Positions 53,210 to 61,746 of a stretch of 64,000 nt of DNA are shown here, one piece after another; the stretch's first letter is position 1; every line of letters begins with the position of its first letter. Made by a program: the position numbers and the translations under genes. The notes below the pieces were generated by a model. The model did not search any database. It saw only the letters and a list, made by a program, of their open reading frames with translations, and had not been told where the DNA came from. Origin of the DNA: an uncultured Alphaproteobacteria bacterium (lineage in GTDB: Bacteria; Pseudomonadota; Alphaproteobacteria; Rhizobiales; Aestuariivirgaceae); NCBI GenBank assembly GCA_937873445.1, contig CALMWF010000041.1, forward strand, positions 1-64,000. Reading direction: 5' to 3'.

Positions 53210-53869
53210 TTAGATTTTCACGCCGCGGCGGCCATAGACCACGCCGGTGCGGCTCCGGGTGAGGAACACCAGGAAGGCGTGCATGAGTTTGCCGAAGGGG
53301 AACCAGACCAGCATCAGCGCAAAGCTGAGGATGTGCAGCGCCAGCAGGGTTTCATAGCGCAGCCACAGATGGTTGATGGTCATGATGCCGGTAATGACCG
53401 GCAGCACCGTCACCAGCCAGGTGATGTAGTCGTTGCCGGTGGATATGAGCTTGAGCACCGGGTTGGTCAGCCGCCGCACCAGCGCGCCGACCAGCGAGGC
53501 CAGCGTGACAATGGCGGCCAGCGTGATGACGCCGGTGGGCAGGCCCGGCCAGGAGATGCCGAACACGTCCTTGATGAACTGGATGTGCTGGGCCAGCCCG
53601 AACACCACAATGGCCAGACCGAGATGGAAGGCATAGCCGTTCACCAGCGCGAACACCGATGACTTGAGATAGGGGTCGGCCGGCCACATGTGGCGCCAGA
53701 AGCCGCGCAAACCCTGGCCGAAGGCCGAGCCGCTGTCGGCCCTGGCGGGCGAGTTGTCGCTGGCCTTGGGCAGCAGCACCAGCGAAAACAGGCGCCACAG
53801 CACACCGATGAGGAAGACGGCAAAGGCGATGGAGAGCGCCGGGCCGCGGGCAAAATCCAGAAGGGTCAT
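53210..53869 (-). CDS. isp1: Hydrogenase membrane cytochrome b subunit Isp1
   Basis: This is a 219-residue integral membrane protein with about five helices, resembling NarI/DsrM-type cytochromes b. His residues likely to bind heme occur in NGYAFHLGLAIVVFGLAQHI and LALHILSFALMLVW. It starts at the ATG overlapping the small-subunit stop by 4 bp, placing it between the small and large subunit genes. This order (S, isp1, L, isp2) separates isp1 from isp2, whereas the classical order is S-isp1-isp2-L. Confidence 0.88.
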   Translation of the reverse strand: MTLLDFARGPALSIAFAVFLIGVLWRLFSLVLLPKASDNSPARADSGSAFGQGLRGFWRHMWPADPYLKSSVFALVNGYAFHLGLAIVVFGLAQHIQFIKDVFGISWPGLPTGVITLAAIVTLASLVGALVRRLTNPVLKLISTGNDYITWLVTVLPVITGIMTINHLWLRYETLLALHILSFALMLVWFPFGKLMHAFLVFLTRSRTGVVYGRRGVKI

Positions 53870-54930
53870 GATTGCTTCTCCTTGATCGCCTGATTCTTGC
53901 GCTTGCGGGCCAGCAGGGCCGAGGCCGCACCGGCGGCCACACCCGCCGCCACCGCCCCGCCGATGAGGGCGGCGCGCTTGTCGGTCCAGGCGGCCAGCGG
54001 CGCATAGAAGCTGCCCTTGTCCCAGAAACCGGGTTCGGAGCAGCCGAGGCAGCCATGGCCCGACTGGATCGGGAAGGAGGTGCCGCCGTTCCACTTCAGC
54101 GTGGCACAGGCATTGTAGGTGACAGGGCCCTTGCAGCCCACTTCAAACAGGCACCAGCCGTTGCGGGCGCCCTCGTCGTCAAAGCTCTTGGCGAACTGGC
54201 CGCGTTCATAGAAGGGCCGCCGGTAGCAGCGGTCATGAATGTTGTCGCCGAAGAAGGGCTTCGGCCGGCCGCGCTCGTCCAGTTCCGGCAGTTTGCCGAA
54301 GGTGATGATGTAGGCCACCGTGCCGGTGATCGCCTCGGCGATGGGGGGGCAGCCCGGAATGTTGATGATCGGCTTGTCCTTGATGATGTCGGACACCGGC
54401 ACCGCACCCGTCGGATTGGGCTTTGCCATGGGAATGCCGCCATAGGCCGAGCAGGTGCCCACGGTGATGATGGCAAAGGCATCCTTGGCGCATTCGATCA
54501 GCGTTTCGCGGTTCGACTTGCCGCCGATCACCGAATAGACGCCGTCATCGCGGGTGGAGATGGAGCCGTCCACCACCAGCACATATTTGCCCTTGTTTTC
54601 TTCCATCGCCTTCTGGCGGGCAACTTCCGCCGCCTGGCCGGACACCGCCATCAGCGTCTCGTGATAGTCGAGCGAGATGAGGTCGAAAATCAGCTCTTCC
54701 AGCGACGGGCTGAAGGACCGGGTGATGGATTCGGTGCAGCCCGTGCATTCCTGGAATGACAGCCAGATGACCGACTGCCGCTTGGCCGCCGCCAGCGCCT
54801 GGGCCATGGCCCTGGGCGCGGTGGGGGGCAGCGCCATCAGGCTGGCCAGCCACGTTGTATATTTAAGGAGTGACCGGCGGGAAATGCCGCGTTGCGACAG
54901 ATGTTCGCCAATGGTGAGGTGGTCAGACAT
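53866..54930 (-). CDS. hynS: [NiFe] hydrogenase small subunit with Tat signal
   Basis: This is a 354-residue Fe-S subunit. The twin-arginine motif is SRRSLLKYTTWLASLMALPP. Proximal cluster ligands are in SFQECTGCTESITRS. Later cluster regions are VEVGCKGPVTYNAC-like sequence and HGCLGCSEPGFWD. A C-terminal hydrophobic segment (ALIGGAVAAGVAAGAASAL) anchors it in the membrane on the periplasmic side. The ATG at 54930 has GGGAGG upstream. The gene overlaps the protease gene by 8 bp. Confidence 0.95.
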   Translation of the reverse strand: MSDHLTIGEHLSQRGISRRSLLKYTTWLASLMALPPTAPRAMAQALAAAKRQSVIWLSFQECTGCTESITRSFSPSLEELIFDLISLDYHETLMAVSGQAAEVARQKAMEENKGKYVLVVDGSISTRDDGVYSVIGGKSNRETLIECAKDAFAIITVGTCSAYGGIPMAKPNPTGAVPVSDIIKDKPIINIPGCPPIAEAITGTVAYIITFGKLPELDERGRPKPFFGDNIHDRCYRRPFYERGQFAKSFDDEGARNGWCLFEVGCKGPVTYNACATLKWNGGTSFPIQSGHGCLGCSEPGFWDKGSFYAPLAAWTDKRAALIGGAVAAGVAAGAASALLARKRKNQAIKEKQS

Positions 54931-55462
54931 GCGAGGGTTGCCTCCCGTTTGCAAGGTGTTCGTCTGAGGAAGAGGAAGGGGGTGACACGGTCCAGGACTC
55001 GGCCAGCGCCAGGGCCTGCCGGACAGCGGCAGGGATGGCGGCAGCCACGGCCTCTGTCGGCTCCAGACCCCAGGTGAGACAGTCCGGCTGGATGCCGATG
55101 AGGGCGCGGCGCTCCGGCAGGGCGTCCGACAGGGCGGCAGCCATCAGCAGATCGGCCAGCGCCACCTCATGGGCGCTGCGTTTGACGCCTGAGAGCGCCC
55201 GGTCCATCTCGGCGCCGATGAAGACGCGCATTGTGCCCGGCGCTTCGCCCAGTTCCATGGCATCAACGGCAATGAGATGGTCGGCGTCCTCAATCTCCGG
55301 CAGCAGCGCCAGACCGATGGTGCCGCCATCCCGGACAATGAAATGGGGCGCGGCGTGCGGCTCCAGGGCCTGAATGACGTGTATGCCCACCCCGTCATCG
55401 GTGAGCAGCGAATTGCCGATGCCCAGGACGAGGGTTGTGGTGGGGTGAGTGCCGGTGCGCAT
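54923..55462 (-). CDS. Hydrogenase maturation protease
   Basis: This is a 179-residue endopeptidase of the HybD/HyaD family. It trims the C-terminus of the large subunit after nickel insertion. LVLGIGNSLLTDDGVGIHV carries the conserved GIGN and first nickel-sensing acid, and LIAVDAMELGEAPGT the second. It is first in the operon, unusual since these genes normally follow the structural genes. AAAGGA 7 bp before the ATG at 55462 favours that start over 55468. Confidence 0.92.
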   Translation of the reverse strand: MRTGTHPTTTLVLGIGNSLLTDDGVGIHVIQALEPHAAPHFIVRDGGTIGLALLPEIEDADHLIAVDAMELGEAPGTMRVFIGAEMDRALSGVKRSAHEVALADLLMAAALSDALPERRALIGIQPDCLTWGLEPTEAVAAAIPAAVRQALALAESWTVSPPSSSSDEHLANGRQPSHV

Positions 55463-55524
55463 GCGCATTTCCTTTGCGCTTATTCAGATATTCGTAGAGA
55501 ATAATATTGAGCGATCCGAGGGTG

Positions 55525-55538
55525 CTGATCCAGATCAA
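55525..55538 (-). promoter_or_regulatory. FNR/FixK-type box upstream of the hydrogenase operon
   Basis: CTGATCCAGATCAA matches the alphaproteobacterial anaerobox TTGAT-N4-ATCAA at 9 of 10 fixed positions. Its centre (55531.5) is 41 bp upstream of a start site near 55491, implied by the minus-strand -10 box TATTCT (55503-55498). This is the class II activator spacing. Oxygen-limited induction is predicted. Confidence 0.8.
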
Positions 55539-55883
55539 AGTGGGGTGTTTCAGGCCCCCCTGCGGCACCGTGACATAGCCAAAAAACACCCGAACGGGGA
55601 CAAAGATGCAACGCCTTGATATACATAATAAATCATTGACATATATGCAGATTAAAGGCTTCTTTTGGCCGCCGAAACAGCCGGATTTTGCCCTGCGGTC
55701 CGCCAATTTGGCACGGTCCATTCGCTGGAGTCTGGGGCCAATGCAAGGATTGCATATCCGAGCAATACCATCGCCGACCAAGTAAAACAGGTATAAGAAA
55801 TACTTCTTTATCGAATCGCCCACATGGGGGCGTCCTGCATCCGCAGAGAGGGGCAGGAAAGGCCAAGGGGAAGGGGACGGAAG
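55539..55883. other. Non-coding gap between the hydrogenase operon and the SulP genes
   Basis: This 345-bp stretch is AT-richer than its surroundings, notably at 55616-55660. It must contain the promoter of the first SulP gene. A TTGACA (55636-55641) has no -10 at a proper distance. TATAAG at 55791-55796 could be a -10 without a clear -35. The open frames here have no recognisable product. Confidence 0.55.
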
Positions 55884-57677
55884 ATGCGCAATGCCACAGG
55901 ACTGGAACGGGCCCTGCCCATGCTCCACTGGCTCAGGCGCTATGATCGTCTTACCTTTGCCCGCGATGCCCTGGGGGCGGCGATTGTCTCCTTTCTCTTC
56001 ATCCCCCAGTCCCTCGCCTATGCCCTGCTGGCCGGCCTGCCGGTGTCGGCTGGTCTCTATGCCTCCATCGTGCCGCTCATGGGCTATGCCCTGTTCGGCA
56101 CCAGCCGGTTTCTCGCCGTCGGGCCGGTTGCCGTCATTTCCCTGCTCACCGGCTCGGCCCTGGAACCGCTGGCCGCCGCCGGCAGCCCTGAACACGCCGG
56201 GCTGGCCCTGACGCTGGCCCTGCTGTCCGGCCTCATGCTGGCGGCCATGGGGCTTTTCCGTCTGGGCTTCCTCGCCAACTTCCTCAGCCACCCGGTGGTC
56301 TCGGGCTTTGTTACTGCCTCGGTCATTCTCATTGCCGCCAGCCAGATGAAGAACATCTTTGGCATCCACGCCTCGGGCAACACCCTGTTTGAACTGCTGC
56401 CGCAGCTTGCCGCCAATCTGCCCGCCCTGCATTTGCCCACCACACTGGTCGGCATCTTCTCACTGGCGCTGCTGGTGTTCATGCGCAGGCGCGCTGCCCC
56501 GCTGCTGGGCAGCATGGGCTTCACCCCGTCCACCGCGGCCATGCTGTCGCGCATGGGGCCGCTGGTTGCCGCCTTTCTCACCATTGTGGCTGTCATGGTG
56601 CTGGGGCTGGAGGCCAAGGGCGTCAAGGTTTTGGGGCCGCTGCCCAGCGCCATTCCCACCCTCACCCTGCCGCCCCTGGAGCTCCGCACCATCACCCAGC
56701 TGCTGCTGCCCGCCTTTCTCATCAGCATCATCGGTTTTGTCGAATCCATCTCGGTCGCCCACACCTTTGCTGCCAAGCACCGCGATATCATTCTGCCCAA
56801 TAATGAACTCATGGGCCTGGGGGCGGCCAATATTCTCAGCGCCTTCTGCGGGGCCTTTCCGGTGTCGGGCGGTTTTTCGCGCTCGGTGGTGAATTATGAC
56901 GCCGGCGTGCAAACGCCCCTTGCCGCCATTCTCACCGGCATCGGCATTGCCATTGTGGTGGCCTTCCTTGCCCCCTTCATTGCCCATGTGCCGCAGGCTG
57001 TGCTTTCGGCCATCATCATTGTGGCGGTCATGTCGCTGGCCGACTTCTCCATCCTGCGCAACACCTGGGCCTATTCGCGCGCCGATTTTGCCGCTGCCGC
57101 CGTCACCATTGCCATCACCCTCATTGAAGGCGTGGAGATTGGCATTCTGGCTGGTGTGCTGGTGTCCATTGCACTGCTGCTCTACCGCGCCAGCCGCCCG
57201 CACATTGCCACCGTCGGTCTGGTGCCCAACACCGAGCACTTCCGCAACGTCAAGCGCCATGAGGTCATCACCTCCGACAAGGTGCTGAGCGTGCGCGTTG
57301 ACGAGAGCCTGTTCTTTGCCAATGCCCGCTATCTGGAAGAGCAGCTTACCAGCCTTGCCGCCGAAAACCGCACCATGGAACATCTGGTTCTCATCTGCTC
57401 GGCCATCAACAGCATTGATGCCTCGGCGCTGGAGAGCCTCGAATCGATCAACCAGCAGCTTTGGGACATGGGCGTCACCTTCCATCTGTCGGAGGTGAAG
57501 GGGCCGGTGATGGACCGGCTGAAACGGTCACATTTTCTTGAGCATCTGAAGGGCCGCATCTATCTCTCGCACTACCAGGCCCTGCAGGAACTCGATCCCT
57601 CCGTGATAAAACGGGGTGAAGAGCAGCATGCCGCACTGCGCGCCGTGGTCGAGGACATGCAGCCAGCACAGTCCTGA
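55884..57677 (+). CDS. SulP-family anion transporter with STAS domain, copy 1
   Basis: This is a 597-residue inner-membrane transporter. The SulP signature SFLFIPQSLAYALLAGLPVS lies in the first helices. The domain has a long helical core (to about residue 430) followed by a cytoplasmic STAS domain (HLVLICSAINSIDASALES, SEVKGPVMDRLKRSHFLEHL). Substrates of the family include sulfate, bicarbonate and other oxyanions. The ATG at 55884 is preceded by AAGGGGACGGAAG. A close paralogue follows after 83 bp. The sulfur-related genes downstream make sulfate a plausible substrate. Confidence 0.93.
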   Translation: MRNATGLERALPMLHWLRRYDRLTFARDALGAAIVSFLFIPQSLAYALLAGLPVSAGLYASIVPLMGYALFGTSRFLAVGPVAVISLLTGSALEPLAAAGSPEHAGLALTLALLSGLMLAAMGLFRLGFLANFLSHPVVSGFVTASVILIAASQMKNIFGIHASGNTLFELLPQLAANLPALHLPTTLVGIFSLALLVFMRRRAAPLLGSMGFTPSTAAMLSRMGPLVAAFLTIVAVMVLGLEAKGVKVLGPLPSAIPTLTLPPLELRTITQLLLPAFLISIIGFVESISVAHTFAAKHRDIILPNNELMGLGAANILSAFCGAFPVSGGFSRSVVNYDAGVQTPLAAILTGIGIAIVVAFLAPFIAHVPQAVLSAIIIVAVMSLADFSILRNTWAYSRADFAAAAVTIAITLIEGVEIGILAGVLVSIALLLYRASRPHIATVGLVPNTEHFRNVKRHEVITSDKVLSVRVDESLFFANARYLEEQLTSLAAENRTMEHLVLICSAINSIDASALESLESINQQLWDMGVTFHLSEVKGPVMDRLKRSHFLEHLKGRIYLSHYQALQELDPSVIKRGEEQHAALRAVVEDMQPAQS

Positions 57678-57760
57678 CCGGGGCCGCGGCGGTGGACACG
57701 CCATCCCCGGGGCGATAAGCCACGCGCCATCAACCGGTTCGTCCGCAGCCGTGGTTTCTG

Positions 57761-59554
57761 ATGCGCAACCCCACCCGTGCCGAACGCCTGCTGCCCCTTC
57801 TCTATTGGCTGCGGCGCTATGACCGTTCAACCTTTCTCGGCGACGCCTTCGGGGCCGCCATTGTTTCCTTCCTGTTCATTCCGCAATCCCTTGCCTATGC
57901 CGTGCAGGCGGGGCTGCCGCCCTCGGCTGGTCTCTATGCCTCCATTGTGCCGGTCATGGGCTATGCCCTGTTCGGCACCAGCCGTTCGCTGGCCATCGGG
58001 CCCTTCGCCATCACCTCGCTGATGACCGGCACCATCCTGTCGCGCTTTGCCGTTCACGGCTCGCCCGAATATGCCGCGCTGGCGCTGGTGCTCGCAGTGC
58101 TGTGCGGCCTGTTTCTCATCGCCATGGGTCTGGCGCGGCTGGGCTTCCTGGCCAATTTCCTGAGCTACCCCGTCACCTCGGGCTACATCACCGCCTCGGC
58201 GCTGCTCATTGCCCTGAGCCAGTTCAAACTCATTCTCGGTGTGCATGGCGCGGGCACCACGCTGCCGGAAATCCTGCCCCATCTGTGGCAGAGCCTGCCC
58301 TCCACCCATCTCCCCACGGCCATCATCGGCGTTTCCGCCATTGCCGCCCTGTCACTGGCCCGCAGCCACCTGGCGGGCCTCCTGACGCGCTGGGGGGCAG
58401 GGGCAGGGGCTGCCAGTCTGGTGGCCCGTGCCGCACCGCTGCTGGTGGCCGCCCTGGCGGGGCTTGCCGTTCATCAGTGGCATTTGAAGGATCGCGGCGT
58501 GGCCATTGTCGGGGCGCTGAAGGGGGGCCTGCCGCCGCTCACCATTCCGCCCTTCGACCCCGCCAGCTGGGCGGCTCTGGCACCCTCGGCAGCACTTCTC
58601 GCCTTCGTCGGTTTCATCGGCTCTGTTTCCACCGCCCAGACCTTTGCCGCCAAGGAACGGGCCAGGGTTCTGCCCGATCACGAACTGCTGGCCCAGGGTG
58701 CCGCCAATGTGCTGGCCGGATTCTTCGGCGGCTTTCCCGTCACCGGCGGCTTTTCCCGCACCGTGGTCAATCACAGTGCCGGTGTCCGCACCCCTGTCGC
58801 GTCCATCTTCACCGGCATTGGCATAGCCCTGGTCTCCGGCCTGCTGGCGCCCTTCCTTTATTATCTGCCGCAGGCGGTTCTGGCCGCCATTGTCATTGTC
58901 GCCGTCATGTCGCTCGCCGATGTGCAGACGCTGAAATCCACCTGGGCCTATTCACGCGCCGACTTCACCGCCGCCGCCGTTACCATTGTCACCACCCTGA
59001 TGGCAGGGGTGGAGATGGGCGTGCTCGCCGGTGTGCTTGTTTCCATCGCCCTTTACCTCTACCGCGCCAGCCGCCCCCATATGGCGGTGGTCGGTCTGGT
59101 GCCCAACACCGAGCATTTCCGCAATGAGCAGCGCTATGATGTCATCACCTCCGGCACGGTGCTGGGCGTGCGCGTTGATGAAAGCCTGTTCTTCGTCAAT
59201 GCCCGCTTTCTGGAAGAGCAGCTGGCCGCCCTTGCCGCCCAGCACAAGGAGATCCGTGATCTGGTGCTGATCTGCTCGGCCGTGAACAGCATTGACGCCT
59301 CGGCCCTGCAAAGCCTCGAGGCCATCAACCAGCAGCTTCACGACATGGGCGTTGCCTTCCATCTGTCCGAGGTGAAGGGGCGGGTCATGGACCGTCTGCA
59401 GCGCTCGGACTTCCTCAAGCGCCTCACCGGCCGGGTCTATCTGTCCCATTATCAGGCCATGGCCGAACTGGACCCGGAGGTGATCCGGCGCGGCGACGAG
59501 CAGCATGCAGCACTCCGCGCCGTGGTCGCGGAGATGACGCCGAAACCAGATTAG
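57761..59554 (+). CDS. SulP-family anion transporter with STAS domain, copy 2
   Basis: This is a 597-residue paralogue of the gene before it. Long stretches are the same or similar, for example SFLFIPQSLAYAVQAGLPPS, YRASRPHMAVVGLVPNTEHF and SEVKGRVMDRLQRSDFLKRL. Differences are concentrated in the middle of the transport core. The pair appears to be a tandem duplication. The gene ends head-on with the rhodanese gene, with stop codons overlapping by 4 bp, so no terminator fits between. Confidence 0.93.
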   Translation: MRNPTRAERLLPLLYWLRRYDRSTFLGDAFGAAIVSFLFIPQSLAYAVQAGLPPSAGLYASIVPVMGYALFGTSRSLAIGPFAITSLMTGTILSRFAVHGSPEYAALALVLAVLCGLFLIAMGLARLGFLANFLSYPVTSGYITASALLIALSQFKLILGVHGAGTTLPEILPHLWQSLPSTHLPTAIIGVSAIAALSLARSHLAGLLTRWGAGAGAASLVARAAPLLVAALAGLAVHQWHLKDRGVAIVGALKGGLPPLTIPPFDPASWAALAPSAALLAFVGFIGSVSTAQTFAAKERARVLPDHELLAQGAANVLAGFFGGFPVTGGFSRTVVNHSAGVRTPVASIFTGIGIALVSGLLAPFLYYLPQAVLAAIVIVAVMSLADVQTLKSTWAYSRADFTAAAVTIVTTLMAGVEMGVLAGVLVSIALYLYRASRPHMAVVGLVPNTEHFRNEQRYDVITSGTVLGVRVDESLFFVNARFLEEQLAALAAQHKEIRDLVLICSAVNSIDASALQSLEAINQQLHDMGVAFHLSEVKGRVMDRLQRSDFLKRLTGRVYLSHYQAMAELDPEVIRRGDEQHAALRAVVAEMTPKPD

Positions 59555-59937
59555 CCGTTGGCCTTGTTCAGCGCCGTCAGCAATTTGCGCAGCAGCAGGG
59601 CGCCCGCCGCCCCCTTCTCGTCACCAATGATGGGCAGGCCTGCCGCCTTCCACGCCTCGATGCCGCCTTGCAGCAGCAGGGCCTTGCCGCTCACCATCTG
59701 GCCCAGCCGTTCAGCCTCGTCATCGGTGCGGTTGCCGTGCTGGCAATAGAAGATAACGGTCTTGCCGCCGGAGTCGATGTGGGCCGGCAGCGCTGACAGC
59801 GGATAAAGCCGGTCGCCGTCAATGCGCTCGGCATTGTGTTCATAGTCCTCGCGGATATCCACCAGCACCGCGCCACGCTTTATATAATGTGCGGCCTGCC
59901 TTGGCGTGACGTTGCGGGCGGGAGGGCGCGGGGCCAT
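59551..59937 (-). CDS. Rhodanese-like sulfurtransferase
   Basis: This is a single-domain rhodanese of 128 residues. TPRQAAHYIKRGAVLVDIRE starts the domain. The active-site loop is YCQHGNRTD, with the persulfide-forming Cys in a six-residue loop CQHGNR. LLLQGGIEAWKAAGLPI ends it. The ATG at 59937 lies 1 bp after the stop of the lipoate-ligase gene, so both form an operon. Rhodaneses with sHdr/Lbp loci act as sulfur carriers that feed the pathway. Confidence 0.92.
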   Translation of the reverse strand: MAPRPPARNVTPRQAAHYIKRGAVLVDIREDYEHNAERIDGDRLYPLSALPAHIDSGGKTVIFYCQHGNRTDDEAERLGQMVSGKALLLQGGIEAWKAAGLPIIGDEKGAAGALLLRKLLTALNKANG

Positions 59938-59938
59938 C

Positions 59939-61597
59939 TCAGCTCTCCGCCGCACCGGTCTTGCAGGCGCAGGCGCCGCCGCAGGCCGCGGCCCGCTCGC
60001 GGTATTTGGCTTCACCGGGCCGCTGCTCCACGCCGCTGATGGCGGGCCTTGCCGGATTGACCGGCACCTGGGCCATGACCTTGGTCACCGCCTCGAGATC
60101 AAGCCGCGCTTCGGCCTTGAAGGCCCCGGCATAGGCCAGATGTTCCTCGTTCAACTCGTAACAGGTGGCCCCCTCGATATCGAGCAGCACCGCATCCATG
60201 CCGCTGTCGCGGAAGGCGTGGTGGCGCTTGAGGAAGAAGTCGCCGCAGCACATGCCGACATAGCTCTGCACGCCGGCGTCCTTCATCTTGCCCAGGGTTT
60301 CGGCCAGATGCTCGAAATTGGTGATGGTGATCACCTCCATGTTGCGTTCGCGCGCCAGCGTATAGGCATCGCCCACCTCGCACAGGCCGCACTCCACGCA
60401 GTCAATGGTGTGGCGCCACTTGCACCAGTTGGGCTTGGCGCAATAGGGCACCAGCATGACACTGGCCCGCGCCAGTGCGGCCTGCGGGTCGGCACCGCTG
60501 CCCGCCAGCATGACGCCGCTGGCCTGTTCCGGCGTCAGCCCGATCAGGCGCTGCAGGCCGCGCTTGGCGGCGGCGCGGTCAATGAGCCGCGCCACATCCG
60601 TTGCGCCAAAGCCCGCCGCATCAAGCGGGTGAGCATAGAGCCAGTCGCGCGCCCGCCCGGCCACATCGGTGATGGCTGTGCCGTGCAGGGCAGCGGCCAG
60701 CTGGTTCAGTGCATCCTGGGGTGAGAAGTGGCCGTCGGTGGCAAAGCGCAGCGCCGTCACCGTTTCATCGGCGGCAAGCGTCAGCGCCACCCGCAGCGTT
60801 GCCCCCTCCACCTTGTCCTTGGTTTCGAAAGTGTCGCCCGCCACCGGCCATGGCAGCATGGCCATGGGCAAGGCATCCGCCACGGCGGGCAGGGGGCTGG
60901 TCACGGCCACAGCGTTCAGCACCGCCGCAGCGGCGGCAGCCAGCGCGGTCTGAATCTCACCGGGCTCCGGCACCCGGCCCATCACCGTGGCCAGATCCGT
61001 CATCCGCTCGCGCGCATGTTCCAGCCCCGTCACGGTCAGCTTTTCCGTGGGCACCAGCAGGGCTTTCATGGCCCCGGCAATATCAAGCTCCACCAGCAGC
61101 GTGCCAAACAGCAGGACGCTGTCGTCCGCCTCGGCCAGAAACACCGAGGCAATTTTCTGCCGACCCGCCACCTGCAGGTCATTGGGGGCTTTGAAAAGCG
61201 TCTCAACCCCCAGCCGCGCCAGTCCCGCCTGAACCATCTCGGCCCCGCGCCGCAGCCGATCGGCCACCGTGTCACCCAGCGCCAGCTTCGGCACCACGAG
61301 GCTGAAACACTGCTGGCCGGGGTCGAGATAGAGCGCGCCCCCCGCCGTGATCCGCCGCACCACCCCGATGCCCCTGTCCGTGCAATGCGAAAGCCGCACC
61401 TCGCGCTCCAGCGCCTGATGGCGCCCGATGCTGGCGGTCGGCGTGAAACGGTGAAAGCGCAGTTCGTCGCCCGTCAGTCCGCGGCCATGGGCCAGAAGCC
61501 GCGCGGCATCATCCTGGGCATGGCCAGCGCCAACGCCGGCGTCACTGACCGTCAGGACCTGTCGCGGCACGCGCAACGGATGGGGGTTGGTGTTCAT
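59939..61597 (-). CDS. Lipoate-protein ligase fused to a DUF116 domain (sLpl(AB)-like)
   Basis: This is a 552-residue fusion. Residues 1-230 form an LplA-type ligase (FHRFTPTASIGRHQALE, RRITAGGALYLDPGQ, KAPNDLQVAGRQKIASVFLA) and 250-330 an LplB-like accessory domain (FETKDKVEGATLRVALTL). From about 385 to 530 there is a cysteine-rich DUF116-like domain (VPYCAKPNWCKWRHTIDC, VECGLCEVGDAYTLARE, MCCGDFFLKRHHAF). A short C-terminal tail holds CGGACAC. The ligase resembles the sLpl(AB) enzymes that attach lipoate or octanoate to LbpA in sulfur oxidisers. Fusion to DUF116 is notable. It is divergent from the radical SAM gene. Confidence 0.8.
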   Translation of the reverse strand: MNTNPHPLRVPRQVLTVSDAGVGAGHAQDDAARLLAHGRGLTGDELRFHRFTPTASIGRHQALEREVRLSHCTDRGIGVVRRITAGGALYLDPGQQCFSLVVPKLALGDTVADRLRRGAEMVQAGLARLGVETLFKAPNDLQVAGRQKIASVFLAEADDSVLLFGTLLVELDIAGAMKALLVPTEKLTVTGLEHARERMTDLATVMGRVPEPGEIQTALAAAAAAVLNAVAVTSPLPAVADALPMAMLPWPVAGDTFETKDKVEGATLRVALTLAADETVTALRFATDGHFSPQDALNQLAAALHGTAITDVAGRARDWLYAHPLDAAGFGATDVARLIDRAAAKRGLQRLIGLTPEQASGVMLAGSGADPQAALARASVMLVPYCAKPNWCKWRHTIDCVECGLCEVGDAYTLARERNMEVITITNFEHLAETLGKMKDAGVQSYVGMCCGDFFLKRHHAFRDSGMDAVLLDIEGATCYELNEEHLAYAGAFKAEARLDLEAVTKVMAQVPVNPARPAISGVEQRPGEAKYRERAAACGGACACKTGAAES

Positions 61598-61648
61598 CGT
61601 CCTCCCGCGGCGCTCTGGCGGCGACCGTCACCCCACCATAATATCAGA

Positions 61649-61664
61649 TTGTCCTTATGGACAA
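61649..61664. promoter_or_regulatory. Dyad TTGTCC-N4-GGACAA in the lipoate-gene divergent region
   Basis: A perfect 6-bp inverted repeat around TTAT lies between the divergent lipoate-ligase and radical SAM genes. Its place suggests an operator controlling one or both directions. No regulator gene is in the window. Confidence 0.45.
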
Positions 61665-61713
61665 GTCACCCTTGCGTCAGCGCCATTGATCCCCGTGTCG
61701 GAAGCAGGCATGA

Positions 61714-61731
61714 TATTCCAAAATGTGAATA
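61714..61731. promoter_or_regulatory. Dyad TATTC-N8-GAATA before the radical SAM gene
   Basis: A perfect 5-bp inverted repeat with an 8-bp spacer ends 15 bp before the ATG at 61747. AT-rich dyads of this size are typical of ArsR-family repressors, which control many sulfur-oxidation loci. The link to such a repressor is inference. Confidence 0.45.
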
Positions 61732-61746
61732 AACCCGGGAGATGTC

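Noticed and set aside
55636-55641. TTGACA hexamer as -35 of the first SulP gene
   Set aside because: No -10-like hexamer occurs 16-18 bp downstream, and it is over 240 bp from the start codon.
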